Positions 44,358 through 53,365 of a DNA stretch of 64,000 nt are shown here, piece after piece. The notes under the pieces were generated by a model, which saw nothing but the letters and a program-made list of their open reading frames with translations, ran no database searches and was not told the DNA's origin. Source of the stretch: Galbitalea sp036271875 (lineage in GTDB: Bacteria > Actinomycetota > Actinomycetes > Actinomycetales > Microbacteriaceae); the NCBI GenBank assembly GCA_036271875.1, contig DATAZU010000017.1, positions 181,466 through 245,465 on the forward strand, given 5' to 3'. A program made the translations under genes and the position numbers. Each line of letters opens with the position of its first letter. The first letter of the stretch is position 1.

Positions 44358-46527
44358 GGGTGGTCTTATCCAGGTCGAGGCGGTAGATGGTGATCTCGCC
44401 CTGCGAGGTCTGGAGCGAGCCCGCCTTCGTGGTTACAACGGTGTCAGGCATCTTGTCGACCACGCGCTGGGTCATCATGATGCCGTCGATGTCATCGTCG
44501 CCCTGCAGGCGGAAGGCCAGGTTGACCGTATCGCCCCAGAGGTCGTAGATGATGCGCGACTTACCGACCAGGCCGCTCGTCGCCGAGCCCGTGTCGATCC
44601 CGGCGTGGATGGCCAGCTTCGCACCGTTTTGCGCACCGAAGCGATCAAGAACCTTTTGCGCTTCGATCGCGAAGGCGACCATCCTGCGTGCGTTATCCAC
44701 CCGGGGGATCGTCATGCCGCAGCTCGCGAGGTAGCCGTGGCGCGTCGTCCGCACCCGTTCTACGCCGTGCTTCTCCGCAACCTGGTCGAGGTTGTGCAGC
44801 AGATCGTTGAGCTCCGACAGACCCTTCTCCGTGCTGAGCTTTGCGGCGTAATCCTCGTAGCCATCGATATCCGCGTAGAAGACGGTGACCTCGCCGTGGT
44901 CCTGCGCGATCGTCTTAGCTCCGTCGAGGAACTTCTTCGCGACCGGGCCCGGCATGAGTGACAGAAGCAACTGCTCGTGCTCCTCTTCTTTCGCCTCGAG
45001 CAGGGTCTGCTTGGTCTGCAGGCTGAGACTCATGCTGTTGAATGCATTGCCCAACTCGACGAACTCATCGCTGTGGCCAACCGCGACCTGCACCCCGAGT
45101 TCGCCTGCGGAGATTCGCTGGGCGTCCACTCGGAGACGACGCAGCGGTGTCACGATGATCTGCGAGAAGAGAAGCGACAGCAGGCAGACGAGCAGGGCGA
45201 TGACCGCGACGGTGATTCCCAGGTCGCGCGCGAAGAGCGCTGACGGCGCGTAGGCCTCATCACGATCGATCTGTGCCACGATCACCCAGTTCACGCCATC
45301 GACGGCGAGCGGCGCGTAAGCGGAAATGACCTGCCCTCCCAGATAGCCCGGCGCGGTTATAACACCCGTCTTGCCCTGGAGCGCCTTCGCGACGGCCTGT
45401 GTTCGCGCTGGCTGCACCAACAGCGGACTGCGGGAGGTGAGGGCTCGGGTGACCTGTGCGGCAGGCAGGCCGGCAGAATGGGCATCCCTGCTGTACAAAT
45501 CGGGGTTCTCGATCAACTCCCGTGAGGACGATCGCAGCAGCTGGTCGTCCGCGACCAGATAGGTCTCGCCGGTCTTACCGAGCCCATCGGCCTTCCAGTC
45601 GCCGTCGTCGGTCATTACCGAGTTGATCCGCGCCGTCGGAAGCTGCACCGCAAGGGCACCGAGCACGCTACCGTTCGAAACGATCGGGGCGACCGCCCAG
45701 CCCGTTGGCGCATCCAGTTCGGGGGCGAATCGTTCAAAGTCGCTGAGACCGACGGTGTCTGGCAGGTTGCTGTTCATTGCGCTCGACCAGGCGCTCGCCA
45801 ACTCCGACTGCGCATACGGGCCGGTGACCAGGCTCGCCCCAAGGTCCACGCCCTTCTTGACCGAATAGACGATGTCGCCACCCGAGTTGATGAGGATCGC
45901 GTCGCCGTAACCCTCGAGCGAGGTCATGCGGCGGAAGTAGTCCTGATAGCGAGCATTCGCCGCCGACCACTTGCTACCGTCACCCGCATCGGTTCCCGCG
46001 AGCGCGGCCGCCGGGCTCGCGAAGGTGATGGTGTAGTTCGCCTGCAGGTACCGCGCCGCCGGACTGCTCGGCACGAACGTCGATGGGTCGACCGTAGAAC
46101 CGGTGGCACTGGCGAGCTGGGGGGCGAACTTATTTGTGAAGTATGACGTCAGTGCGGCGGACTGGGCGTCTGTCACCACGGAGCTGTTCAGCTCGGCAAA
46201 ACCGTCATTGAAGGCCTTAATTGCACCGATGACGCTGTCGCCGTGTGCGCTCAGGCTAAGTGAGTGCTCCATCGTGGTGAACAGGTTATGTACCTCGCTG
46301 ATGCGCGAATCACGTACCTGAACCAGATTGTTCTTAGCCTCAGCGGAGAGCAGGTCACTGCCGTTCTGGTAGCCGATCGCGGCGACAACAAGGGCGCCGA
46401 TGATGCTGACGGCCAGCAGCATGATGAGGATGGACGATCGGATGCTCAGCCCGCTGCGTCGCGCCCGCGGCTGACCGTCGGGGATCGCAGGGGCCACCTG
46501 TGGTGACACGATATTTCCGTCGGACAA
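44350..46527 (-). CDS. Receptor-type class III nucleotidyl cyclase (Cache-HAMP-cyclase)
   Basis: The TTG at 46527, seven bases after AGGAG, gives 725 residues; the open frame extends to 46614. The order is a Pro/Arg-rich cytoplasmic tail, TM at about 28-50, a double-Cache-like extracellular domain (about 55-395), a second TM, HAMP, and a cyclase domain at about 520-690. The first metal Asp (YADIDGY) and the WGDTVNLAFR Asn/Arg are present. The second metal Asp position reads His (RTTRHGYLASCG), and the substrate Lys is Arg. It overlaps the MscS-type gene. Output nucleotide and activity are uncertain. Confidence 0.85.
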   Translation of the reverse strand: MSDGNIVSPQVAPAIPDGQPRARRSGLSIRSSILIMLLAVSIIGALVVAAIGYQNGSDLLSAEAKNNLVQVRDSRISEVHNLFTTMEHSLSLSAHGDSVIGAIKAFNDGFAELNSSVVTDAQSAALTSYFTNKFAPQLASATGSTVDPSTFVPSSPAARYLQANYTITFASPAAALAGTDAGDGSKWSAANARYQDYFRRMTSLEGYGDAILINSGGDIVYSVKKGVDLGASLVTGPYAQSELASAWSSAMNSNLPDTVGLSDFERFAPELDAPTGWAVAPIVSNGSVLGALAVQLPTARINSVMTDDGDWKADGLGKTGETYLVADDQLLRSSSRELIENPDLYSRDAHSAGLPAAQVTRALTSRSPLLVQPARTQAVAKALQGKTGVITAPGYLGGQVISAYAPLAVDGVNWVIVAQIDRDEAYAPSALFARDLGITVAVIALLVCLLSLLFSQIIVTPLRRLRVDAQRISAGELGVQVAVGHSDEFVELGNAFNSMSLSLQTKQTLLEAKEEEHEQLLLSLMPGPVAKKFLDGAKTIAQDHGEVTVFYADIDGYEDYAAKLSTEKGLSELNDLLHNLDQVAEKHGVERVRTTRHGYLASCGMTIPRVDNARRMVAFAIEAQKVLDRFGAQNGAKLAIHAGIDTGSATSGLVGKSRIIYDLWGDTVNLAFRLQGDDDIDGIMMTQRVVDKMPDTVVTTKAGSLQTSQGEITIYRLDLDKTTRV

Positions 46528-46627
46528 TCGGGGGCTCCTCGGGCGCTGTGGCGTCTTTTCTGACGAGAGCCTATCGAGTGCGGGGTGTCCCGGCACAGGG
46601 TGCAATGCGCACACGAGTCGCGATCGA

Positions 46628-48487
46628 CTAGTCGGACGCCAGCGTTCCCGCCTGCTCGGCGAACAGCCGGGAGTATTCGCCCCCGGCCGCGAGCAGCGAG
46701 GTGTGGGTGCCGGTCTCGACTATTTCTCCGCCCTGCACCACGAAGATGATGTCCGCGCCGATGACCGTTGAGAGCCGATGCGCGATCGCGATGGTCGTTC
46801 GACCACGTGCCGCTTCATCCAGTGCCGCCTGCACGATCCGCTCCGAAATCGTGTCGAGCGCACTCGTCGCCTCGTCCAGAATCAGCACCGGTGGATCCTT
46901 GAGCAGGACGCGTGCAATGGCGACGCGCTGCTTCTCGCCGCCGCTGAGCCGGTAGCCACGTTCTCCTACGACCGTGTCGTAGCCGAGCGGGAAGGTAACG
47001 ATCGTGTCGTGGATGTTTGCGGCGCGCGCGGCGACCTCCAGCTCGGCGTCGGTCGCATCCGGTTTCGCGTACCGCAGGTTCTCGGCGATCGTGGCGTGGA
47101 ACAGGTAGGTCTCCTGGCTGACTATCCCGATGTTGCGCACCAGGCTGTCCTGCTTGAGATCGCGCACGTCATCGCCAGCAAAGATCACCCTTCCACCCTG
47201 CACATCGTAGAAGCGCGGGACCAGGTACGAGACCGTCGTCTTGCCGGCACCAGACGGTCCGACGAACGCAGCGTACTGGCCGGGTTCGATTGTGAACGAG
47301 ACCGACTTCAGGGTTGGCTCCGTCTCGGAGCCGGCATCCGGGTAACGAAAGACGACGTCCTCGAACGCGACGGTTCCCACCTCAGCGGAGTTGACGGGAT
47401 GTGCATCCGCTGAGTCGAGGAGGGCCGGATTCAGGTCGAGGTATTCGAAGATGCGCGCGAACAGCGCCTGCGATGTCTGCAGGTCGAGCGCGACCCGCAG
47501 GAGCCCCATGAGCGGGAACATGAGCCGCGCCTGGACGGTCGTGAACGCGACGATCGTTCCCGGCGTAACCGAGATCCCGTGAGTGATGAGCCAGGCGGCC
47601 ACCAGGTAGATCGCCGCGGGAATCACGGATAGAAAGATCCCGACCATGGCGAAGAACCACTGGCCGCTCATCTGCTGCCGAACCTGCAGGCGGATCTGGT
47701 TTTCGTTCTCGCTCTGATAGCGCGCAACTTCGCTGGGCTGCTGATTGAAGCTCTTGGCCAACAGGATGCCGCTGACACTCAGCGCCTCCTGGGTGATCGC
47801 GCTCATGTCGCTGAGCGACTCCTGCGTCTTCGTCGCAATCCGGGCGCGTACATGGCCGACCCGGCGCTGAGCGAACACCAGCGCAGGCAGCAGGATGATC
47901 GCAACCAGCGTCATCTGCCAGCTCAGGATGAGCATCGAGACGAGGGCCGCAATGACGGTCACGGTGTTGCCGATGACGCTCGAGATCGTGTTGTTGAGCA
48001 CTCCCGCGACGCCGCCGACATCGTTCTGCAGCCGGGACTGGATAACTCCCGTCTTCGTCTTCGTGAAGAAAGCCAGTTCCATGCGCTGCAGGTGGCTGAA
48101 CAGCCGGATGCGCAGGCTTCCCATCACCGTGTTTCCCACGGTCGCGGTCAGGTAGGTCTGCCATACGCCGAGCGCGGCGGACAGCACCCACAGCCCGACC
48201 ATGATGCTCACGATCGTCACGAGCGCGGACACATCGGGATGATGATTGGCGGGGAACAGGCCGACGTCGAAAAGCTGCCGCGTTAGCAACGGTGGCGCGA
48301 CCGAGATCGCCGCGCTGATGAGAACCAGCGCGATCGTGATCGTCAGGGCGGTCCGGTGTGGCCGGAACAGTTGGCCGACGCGGCGCACCAGATGCTCGAT
48401 CTTCGGAGCCTGCGCGTTCGCCTCGCGCTGGGCCTGAGCGTCCCGTGGACCACGCCCTCGGGCGGCGGCCGCAACGCGCATAGTCAC
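46628..48487 (-). CDS. ABC transporter, fused permease and ATPase (exporter type)
   Basis: The 619-residue half-transporter has six N-terminal TM segments (about 45-330) and a nucleotide-binding domain with Walker A GPSGAGKT, Q-loop SQETYLF, signature LSGGEKQR, Walker B LILDEAT and H-loop AHRL. It should work as a homodimer exporting lipids, peptides or drugs. It is separated by 100 bases from the cyclase gene downstream and by 52 bases from the binding-protein gene upstream on the same strand; functional linkage to either is unclear. Confidence 0.93.
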   Translation of the reverse strand: MTMRVAAAARGRGPRDAQAQREANAQAPKIEHLVRRVGQLFRPHRTALTITIALVLISAAISVAPPLLTRQLFDVGLFPANHHPDVSALVTIVSIMVGLWVLSAALGVWQTYLTATVGNTVMGSLRIRLFSHLQRMELAFFTKTKTGVIQSRLQNDVGGVAGVLNNTISSVIGNTVTVIAALVSMLILSWQMTLVAIILLPALVFAQRRVGHVRARIATKTQESLSDMSAITQEALSVSGILLAKSFNQQPSEVARYQSENENQIRLQVRQQMSGQWFFAMVGIFLSVIPAAIYLVAAWLITHGISVTPGTIVAFTTVQARLMFPLMGLLRVALDLQTSQALFARIFEYLDLNPALLDSADAHPVNSAEVGTVAFEDVVFRYPDAGSETEPTLKSVSFTIEPGQYAAFVGPSGAGKTTVSYLVPRFYDVQGGRVIFAGDDVRDLKQDSLVRNIGIVSQETYLFHATIAENLRYAKPDATDAELEVAARAANIHDTIVTFPLGYDTVVGERGYRLSGGEKQRVAIARVLLKDPPVLILDEATSALDTISERIVQAALDEAARGRTTIAIAHRLSTVIGADIIFVVQGGEIVETGTHTSLLAAGGEYSRLFAEQAGTLASD

Positions 48488-48539
48488 GCGTTTACCCTAC
48501 GGGCGGGTTGCCCCGGCCGTGCGACGCTTTCGCTGTCAG

Positions 48540-49859
48540 CTAACTCTTCGGCCAGGATCCGTCGATGGTCGACAGCACCTTGGGTGCGGGAGTCCCGTTG
48601 ATCCAGTCGACAACGCCGCTGAGGTATGTACCCTCGCCAACGATCGACGGCATCAGGTCACCCGCACTCAGACGAGTGCTCGCCTCGCTACCCTGCATGA
48701 GCGCGACGGATGCGTTGAGCAGGGTATCCGGGGTGTCAGAAGGGATGATTCCCTTCGCCGGGCTGATTGCCCCACCGAGCTTCATCCGACTCTTCGCCCA
48801 GGACAGGCTGGCCAGGTAGTCCTGCACCTTCACGGTGTCAGAATCCGAGGAGAACGCGGCAACGAAGTCACCGCTCTGCGTGAACTGGGTTGAGCCGCTG
48901 TTCACCGAGGGAAGCAGGAACGCCCAGATCTGCTGCTGCGGCCCGATGGTCTCGACACCGTCGCTCGTCGTTTTCAGGTCGTCGATAAACGAGGACGGCT
49001 CGTAGCTGAGGTCACACTTACCGGACTCCAACGCCTTTGCGACCTGAGCGGTGGTCGTCTTGTCGATGGAAGTCACGCCGCCGAAGCTCGAGTTGACCCA
49101 GTCCTTGTTCTGCAGGATTTCGCCGGCATCGTTGAAGGCCTTGAGGATGTCCGGGTCGCTGAACGAGATCTTGTGGTCGATCCACTGGTCATAGACCGTG
49201 GTGCCGTCTTCGCGCAGCACCATGTCATCGATGAAGCTGGCGCCGAGGGCACCGCTCGACGCGTTGGAGTCAAAGCCCTCGCACCACGGCGGTGAGCCGG
49301 AGCCCGCGCGTAGGTACTCCGAGAGCGTCAACAGCTGCGACCAACTCGTCGGAACCTTCTGGTTGAGCGCCGAGAGCGCACTGGGCGAGTAGAAGACCCA
49401 CCCGTTCAGGCTGGACAGCAGTGGAACGCCGTAATCCGAGCCAGCAACGGTCGTGTAGCCGACCCACTGGGACGGGAAGGTCTTGTCCGCTGTCGACTTC
49501 ACCTGCGACGGAAGCGTGTGAATGTACCCGCGGGCCGCAAGGTCATTGATGAGGCCCGGCTGCTCGAAGATCGCGAGGTCTGGCGCGTTACCCTGCTGGG
49601 CTTCGCCTCCGATGTTCTCCTGGAAGTTCGCGCTTCCCGTGTACTCGATCTTGATGTTGTTGGCTTTTTCCCAGCCAGCCCATGACTGCTCGAGTCGCTT
49701 GGCATCCGCTCCGATGAGCGGACCCTCGATCCTGACCACGCCATCCGCTGTCCCGACGCTGCCTCCGACGTTTCCGGAGCCAGACGAGCACCCGGTGAGC
49801 GCGAGGCCGACGATCGCCAGGGCGGCAAGCGGCAGCGCAATGCGGCGTGAACTAGACAT
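48540..49859 (-). CDS. Extracellular solute-binding lipoprotein (sugar ABC type)
   Basis: The 439-residue protein has a lipoprotein signal peptide with lipobox LALTGC (Cys24) followed by a Ser/Gly-rich linker and a family 1 binding-protein fold (ENIGGEAQQGNAPDLAIFEQPG, WVFYSPSAL). Alpha-glucoside-type binders look similar. No permease genes of an importer are adjacent, so it is an orphan or works with a system elsewhere. The region just upstream holds a 3 x 47-bp tandem repeat and a terminator hairpin. Confidence 0.9.
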   Translation of the reverse strand: MSSSRRIALPLAALAIVGLALTGCSSGSGNVGGSVGTADGVVRIEGPLIGADAKRLEQSWAGWEKANNIKIEYTGSANFQENIGGEAQQGNAPDLAIFEQPGLINDLAARGYIHTLPSQVKSTADKTFPSQWVGYTTVAGSDYGVPLLSSLNGWVFYSPSALSALNQKVPTSWSQLLTLSEYLRAGSGSPPWCEGFDSNASSGALGASFIDDMVLREDGTTVYDQWIDHKISFSDPDILKAFNDAGEILQNKDWVNSSFGGVTSIDKTTTAQVAKALESGKCDLSYEPSSFIDDLKTTSDGVETIGPQQQIWAFLLPSVNSGSTQFTQSGDFVAAFSSDSDTVKVQDYLASLSWAKSRMKLGGAISPAKGIIPSDTPDTLLNASVALMQGSEASTRLSAGDLMPSIVGEGTYLSGVVDWINGTPAPKVLSTIDGSWPKS

Positions 49860-49933
49860 GGCGAAAAGCTTTCTGAGCGGAACGGATGCTCAGATGAGGC
49901 TATGGGCGACTCCTGTACCCCGGGCAGTCCCCA

Positions 49934-50092
49934 CTTAGAGGGACCGAGGGCAAATCCCTCGGTCCCTCTAAGCAAACCAGCACAGTGAGGGACCAGGCAA
50001 ATCCCTCGGTCCCTCTAAGCAAACCAGCACAGTGAGGGACCAGGCAATGCCCTCGGTCCCTCTAAGCAAACCAGCACAGTGAGGGACCAGGC
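49934..50092. repeat. Tandem array of three 47-bp units
   Basis: Units 49952-49998, 49999-50045 and 50046-50092 are essentially identical; only the first bases of the third differ (AATGCCC for AAATCCC). Each unit contains CCCTCGGTCCCTCT and GAGGGACC, so adjacent units can pair with each other. An inverted lead copy, TTAGAGGGACCGAGGG (49935-49950), precedes them. There are no variable spacers, so it is not a CRISPR. It lies 75-230 bases upstream of the binding-protein gene. Confidence 0.92.
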
Positions 50093-50104
50093 TTCAAACG
50101 AACA

Positions 50105-50143
50105 GAGCAAGGGGCCCGACGCGGCGCGTCGGGCCCCTTGCTC
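50105..50143. terminator. Strong GC-rich hairpin, likely terminator
   Basis: Eighteen-base perfect arms (GAGCAAGGGGCCCGACGC and its complement) enclose a GGC loop. It lies between the tandem array and an empty intergenic region. As neither neighbouring gene ends here, it may terminate an unannotated transcript or insulate the binding-protein promoter. Confidence 0.75.
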
Positions 50144-50635
50144 AATCAATATCTCGTATGTTCGGTATCTGAGTTCATCCGTTTGTGGAGCACTACCTCC
50201 GCGGCAACACTGCCACGCTCGGCACACTCGGTTGAGCTAGACGGAGGGTAAGGCAGTCTAGTTTTCACGCGGGTTACGAAAGTGCACGTGCGGGATGCGT
50301 CACTTGAACGGGGGGTTTGTTTTCCTCGGCCGGGGGTACAGCTTTGGAACGTCCCCATTATGGCGGACACGAACCGTTCTCCACAAGACGTTGTGAGACA
50401 CCCTCACTTGGGGCCTAATATTTTGTATTCCCGCAATCTGATCGTCGAACGGTAACGAAAGACGATTAGCGAGCACCCGAATCTCGCGGTTGGCGCGCCC
50501 GTGCGCTCACTCACAGACCCGGGTAGTTGGCCGCCGGGCTATCCCGGCAGACGATGTCGGTATCTGGACCTGATCCTGGGTACTTGACGACGGCGGCAAA
50601 CGGACGGGGCGAGCCGAGTGGTTACGGTTCGCCCC
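50144..50635. other. Intergenic region without recognisable genes
   Basis: About 490 bases downstream of the rplL terminator. The open frames here are short and lack ribosome sites, and I saw no tRNA, riboswitch or known RNA. The sequence is AT-richer than its surroundings around 50150-50180 and 50400-50460. A small RNA cannot be excluded. Confidence 0.5.
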
Positions 50636-50663
50636 GTTTCGCTGCCCCGCGGGGCAGCGAAAC
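50636..50663. repeat. Perfect 28-nt palindrome
   Basis: GTTTCGCTGCCCCG is followed directly by its own complement. It overlaps the 3' arm of a second imperfect hairpin to its left (around 50599-50640; GGGGCGAGCC against GGTTCGCCCC). Both lie downstream of rplL. Confidence 0.75.
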
Positions 50664-50690
50664 AAAACAAGCACAGCGTCGCCTTGAACA

Positions 50691-50728
50691 GAAAAGGGCG
50701 CCATCCATTTCGGATGACGCCCCTTTTC
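50691..50728 (-). terminator. Terminator downstream of rplL
   Basis: Read on the minus strand, an imperfect GC-rich stem (GAAAAGGGGCGTCATCC against GGATGGCGCCCTTTTC) ends with TTTTCTGTT. It lies 20 bases after the rplL stop. Confidence 0.75.
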
Positions 50729-50748
50729 TCTCCACTGGAGAGGAGGAT

Positions 50749-51144
50749 TTACTTGAGCGTGACGGTTGCGCCAGCCTCTTCGAGCTGCGCCTTCGCCTTC
50801 TCGGCGTTCTCCTTGTTCGCGCCCTCGAGCACGACACCGGGAGCGCCGTCAACGAGTGCCTTCGCCTCGCCCAGACCGAGGCTGGTGAGTGCGCGCACCT
50901 CCTTGATGACCTGGATCTTCTTGTCGCCAGCAGCCTCGAGCACGACGTCGAAGGAATCCTTCTCCTCGGCCTCTTCCGCTGCGCCGCCAGCGCCACCAGC
51001 GGCGGGGGCAGCGGCGGCGGCGGCAACCGGAGCTGCCGCAGTGACCTCGAAGGTCTCCTCGAACTTCTTTACGAACTCGCTCAACTCAATGAGCGTGAGC
51101 TCCTTGAACGCGTCGAGCAGCTGGTCTGTAGTCAGCTTTGCCAT
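50749..51144 (-). CDS. rplL: 50S ribosomal protein L7/L12
   Basis: This is the acidic stalk protein of the large subunit that recruits translation factors. The 131 residues comprise the N-terminal dimerisation domain, an Ala/Gly-rich hinge (about 35-58) and the C-terminal globular domain with the conserved KIQVIKEVRALTSLGL factor-binding helix and the EEAGATVTLK end. It follows rplJ after nine bases. Confidence 0.98.
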   Translation of the reverse strand: MAKLTTDQLLDAFKELTLIELSEFVKKFEETFEVTAAAPVAAAAAAPAAGGAGGAAEEAEEKDSFDVVLEAAGDKKIQVIKEVRALTSLGLGEAKALVDGAPGVVLEGANKENAEKAKAQLEEAGATVTLK

Positions 51145-51153
51145 GATTACTCC

Positions 51154-51666
51154 TTAGTTTGATTCTTGCTTTGCGCGCAGCGCGTCGACCGTGCGAACGG
51201 CCTGCGACAGCGGTGCGTTGAACAGGTACGCAGCACCGAACAGCGACTGCTTGAAGGCGCCTGCCAGCTTGGCAAGCAACACCTCCCGGCTTTCGAGATC
51301 GGCGAGCTTGTTGACCTCGGCTGCGGTCAGAGGGTTACCGTCGAAGTAACCGCCCTTCACGACCAGCAGAGGGTTTGCCTTGGCAAAGTCACGCAGAGCC
51401 TTCGCGACGGCGACGGTGTCACCGTGTACGAAGGCGAGAGCGGATGGACCGGCGAGCTCTGCGTCAAACGACGAGATCCCTGCCTGGTTAGCCGCAATCT
51501 TGGTCAGCGTGTTCTTCACCACGGCGTACGTCGCGTGCTCACTGATCGACTGCCGCAGCTGCTTGAGCTGGGCAACGGTGAGTCCGCGGTACTCGGTAAG
51601 CAGAACGGCGTTCGAGTTACGGAAATGGTCCGTAAGCTCGGCGACCGAGGCTTCCTTGTTCGCCAT
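51154..51666 (-). CDS. rplJ: 50S ribosomal protein L10
   Basis: It anchors the L7/L12 stalk to 23S rRNA and autoregulates its own mRNA through the leader. The ATG at 51666 follows AAGGAG and gives 170 residues starting MANKEASVAEL; the upstream frame to 51699 lies in the leader. LLTEYRGLTVAQLKQLR and VVKNTLTKIA are conserved L10 segments, and the C-terminal helix binds L12 dimers. Confidence 0.97.
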   Translation of the reverse strand: MANKEASVAELTDHFRNSNAVLLTEYRGLTVAQLKQLRQSISEHATYAVVKNTLTKIAANQAGISSFDAELAGPSALAFVHGDTVAVAKALRDFAKANPLLVVKGGYFDGNPLTAAEVNKLADLESREVLLAKLAGAFKQSLFGAAYLFNAPLSQAVRTVDALRAKQESN

Positions 51667-51900
51667 GGCACTCCTTGATTGATATCGGTTGACGTTCAAA
51701 CCGACCGGAGGCTCTTGTACAAAACAAAAGCTCCGGCGCTAAGCGCACGGAGCTGGAAAGTCCTTGCGGACTGAACTAACTTCACACACCTGCGCGGGAT
51801 GTCGGAATTGCTTTTCCGAACCTTACGTCCCGGGTTTCCCCGAGAATCCAGCGGTCTTTGGCCACGTACAGACTACGGGATACTGGCTCGGCTCGCCAAA
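51667..51900 (-). promoter_or_regulatory. L10 leader of rplJ-rplL with attenuator hairpin
   Basis: The 5' untranslated region of rplJ on the minus strand contains GC-rich helices and the GTTAGTTCAGTCCGCAAGGAC segment (in two parts), as expected for the autoregulatory L10 leader. Near its end the stem AGCTCCG.../...CGGAGCT (51729-51754) is followed by TTTTGTTTTG, a classical intrinsic terminator or attenuator. The start of transcription was not located; the outer limit is approximate. Confidence 0.65.
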
Positions 51901-51988
51901 CCGGTCGATTCACTGCTTTCGTCCCGGTAACAGCACGCATGGAATGGGTCCATCGCATCCGTGCCCCTGTTGAGCTCGCCGGAACGAG

Positions 51989-52833
51989 CTACTTGTCCCG
52001 CCAGGAGTGAGTGGGAGCGAAGCCCAGCAGCCGGCGAGCCTTGTCGATCGAAAGCAGAGTCTCGTTTCCCGTCACCGGTCGTTTCAGTTCAACATCGGGG
52101 AAATATTTCGCCGCGAGTTCAGCGCTCGGCATCGTCACGACAGTGTCGGCGTTCGCGATAACGAAGGTTTCGAACCCGGGAAGCTTCGCCTCGAGAGCCT
52201 TCAGCACGGCTAGTGCGCCATCGCGGGTGTCGATGTATCCCCACAGGTTCCAGCGGCGCAACGCAGGGTCAGCGTCCCACGTCGGCTGATTCGAGTAGTC
52301 GCCCACCTCCAGCACGTTCGAGAAGCGCAGGCCCGTGATGCTGAGTTCCGGATCCCAGCGAACGAGCTTCGTCGCCAACTCCTCCTCCAGGTGCTTGACC
52401 ACCGAATACATCGATTCGGGTCGCGATGGGTAGTCCTCGTCGACCGGGATGTATGGCGGGTCGAGTTCGAACGGGATACCCAGAAGCGTCTCGGATGACG
52501 CGTAGACAATGCGTTTGATTCCGGCCCGACGAGCAGCCTGGAATACGTTGAAAGTCACGCTGATGTTATTGGCGAACGTCGCCGCATCGGTCTCGATCCC
52601 GCCCGCGGGAATCGCAGCGAGATGGACGATTGCTTCGAGCGATTGGTAGCGGTCGTTGACCGAACCGAATGCATCGACGACTGATCCATAGTTGGCCAGG
52701 TCGATCCTGGTGAAATGGTCCCCGCGCTCGCCGACCGAATCGAGCACGTAGGTGTCGTGGCCGGCTCCGCGCAGCCCGCGAACGACCTCTCGACCGAGTT
52801 TTCCATTGCCACCGGTAACCGCAATTCGCACTC
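51989..52833 (-). CDS. NAD-dependent epimerase/dehydratase (extended SDR)
   Basis: The protein has the Rossmann start IAVTGGNGKLGREVVRGL, the VYASSE strand and the active-site Tyr-Lys in MYSVVKHLEEEL. It resembles nucleoside-diphosphate-sugar epimerases or uronate dehydrogenases. The GTG at 52833 matches family N-termini, but its AAGGAG lies immediately against the codon; a TTG at 52855 is the alternative, and an ATT at 52827 has the best spacing. The start therefore needs protein evidence. Confidence 0.85.
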
Positions 52834-52894
52834 CTTCAGTCTGGCATGTTGGCAACTTGCCCGCGCGGAGCGCACTCCCGGTTACGGTGTGCGA

Positions 52895-53365
52895 ATGATG
52901 GACGACTACCTCTTACAGCTGCTCGACCTCATCGAAAAGTATGGCTGGGCAGTGCAGTCCGTCATGGGTGGTGACCGGCCGGATGAGCCGCCATTTTCGT
53001 ACACGGTCGGACTGACCACGATGGGGCATCCGGAGTTCGTGATCACGGGTATGCCCGCGCGACCGGCCCAGCAGCTCCTCAACATCCTCGGGACGGAGGT
53101 GCAGTCCGGACACCGATACCTCGCGAATACCCTGACCTCGGATCCCACCGAGACAGCGGCACCGGTTGCCCTGATCGCTGTTCTCGACTCGTCGGAGTTG
53201 CTTGCCGCCGTGAACTTCTACGGCGAGATCGAGGCGCTACAGGTCATCTGGCCCGACTCATCGGGCCGACTGCCGTGGATACCCGGCTACGCAAACCCAC
53301 CAGGGGCTCAGCCCTTCTGGGGAATCGTGCCCGAGACATTGACAAAAGTCCGTGGTTCACGCTGA
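52895..53365 (+). CDS. DUF4262 domain protein
   Basis: The 156-residue soluble protein has PPFSYTVGLTTMGHPEFVITGMP at about residues 28-50, the hallmark of the DUF4262 family, whose function is unknown. It has no ribosome site before the ATG at 52895 (a second ATG follows at 52898), which suggests leaderless translation, common in actinobacteria. It is divergent from the epimerase gene and overlaps the 3' end of the histidine kinase gene by nine bases. Confidence 0.82.
   Translation: MMDDYLLQLLDLIEKYGWAVQSVMGGDRPDEPPFSYTVGLTTMGHPEFVITGMPARPAQQLLNILGTEVQSGHRYLANTLTSDPTETAAPVALIAVLDSSELLAAVNFYGEIEALQVIWPDSSGRLPWIPGYANPPGAQPFWGIVPETLTKVRGSR

Noticed and set aside
46628..49859. ABC importer made of the binding lipoprotein and the adjacent ABC gene
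   Set aside because: The ABC protein is a fused exporter-type half-transporter, which does not use a solute-binding lipoprotein.
49952..50092. Possible CRISPR array
   Set aside because: The 47-bp units are contiguous with no unique spacers, and no cas genes are present.
51774..51785. Third copy of the CTAACTTCAC palindrome seen around the AbiEi-like gene
   Set aside because: Only about ten bases match and the rest belongs to the rplJ leader; no complementary arm follows.
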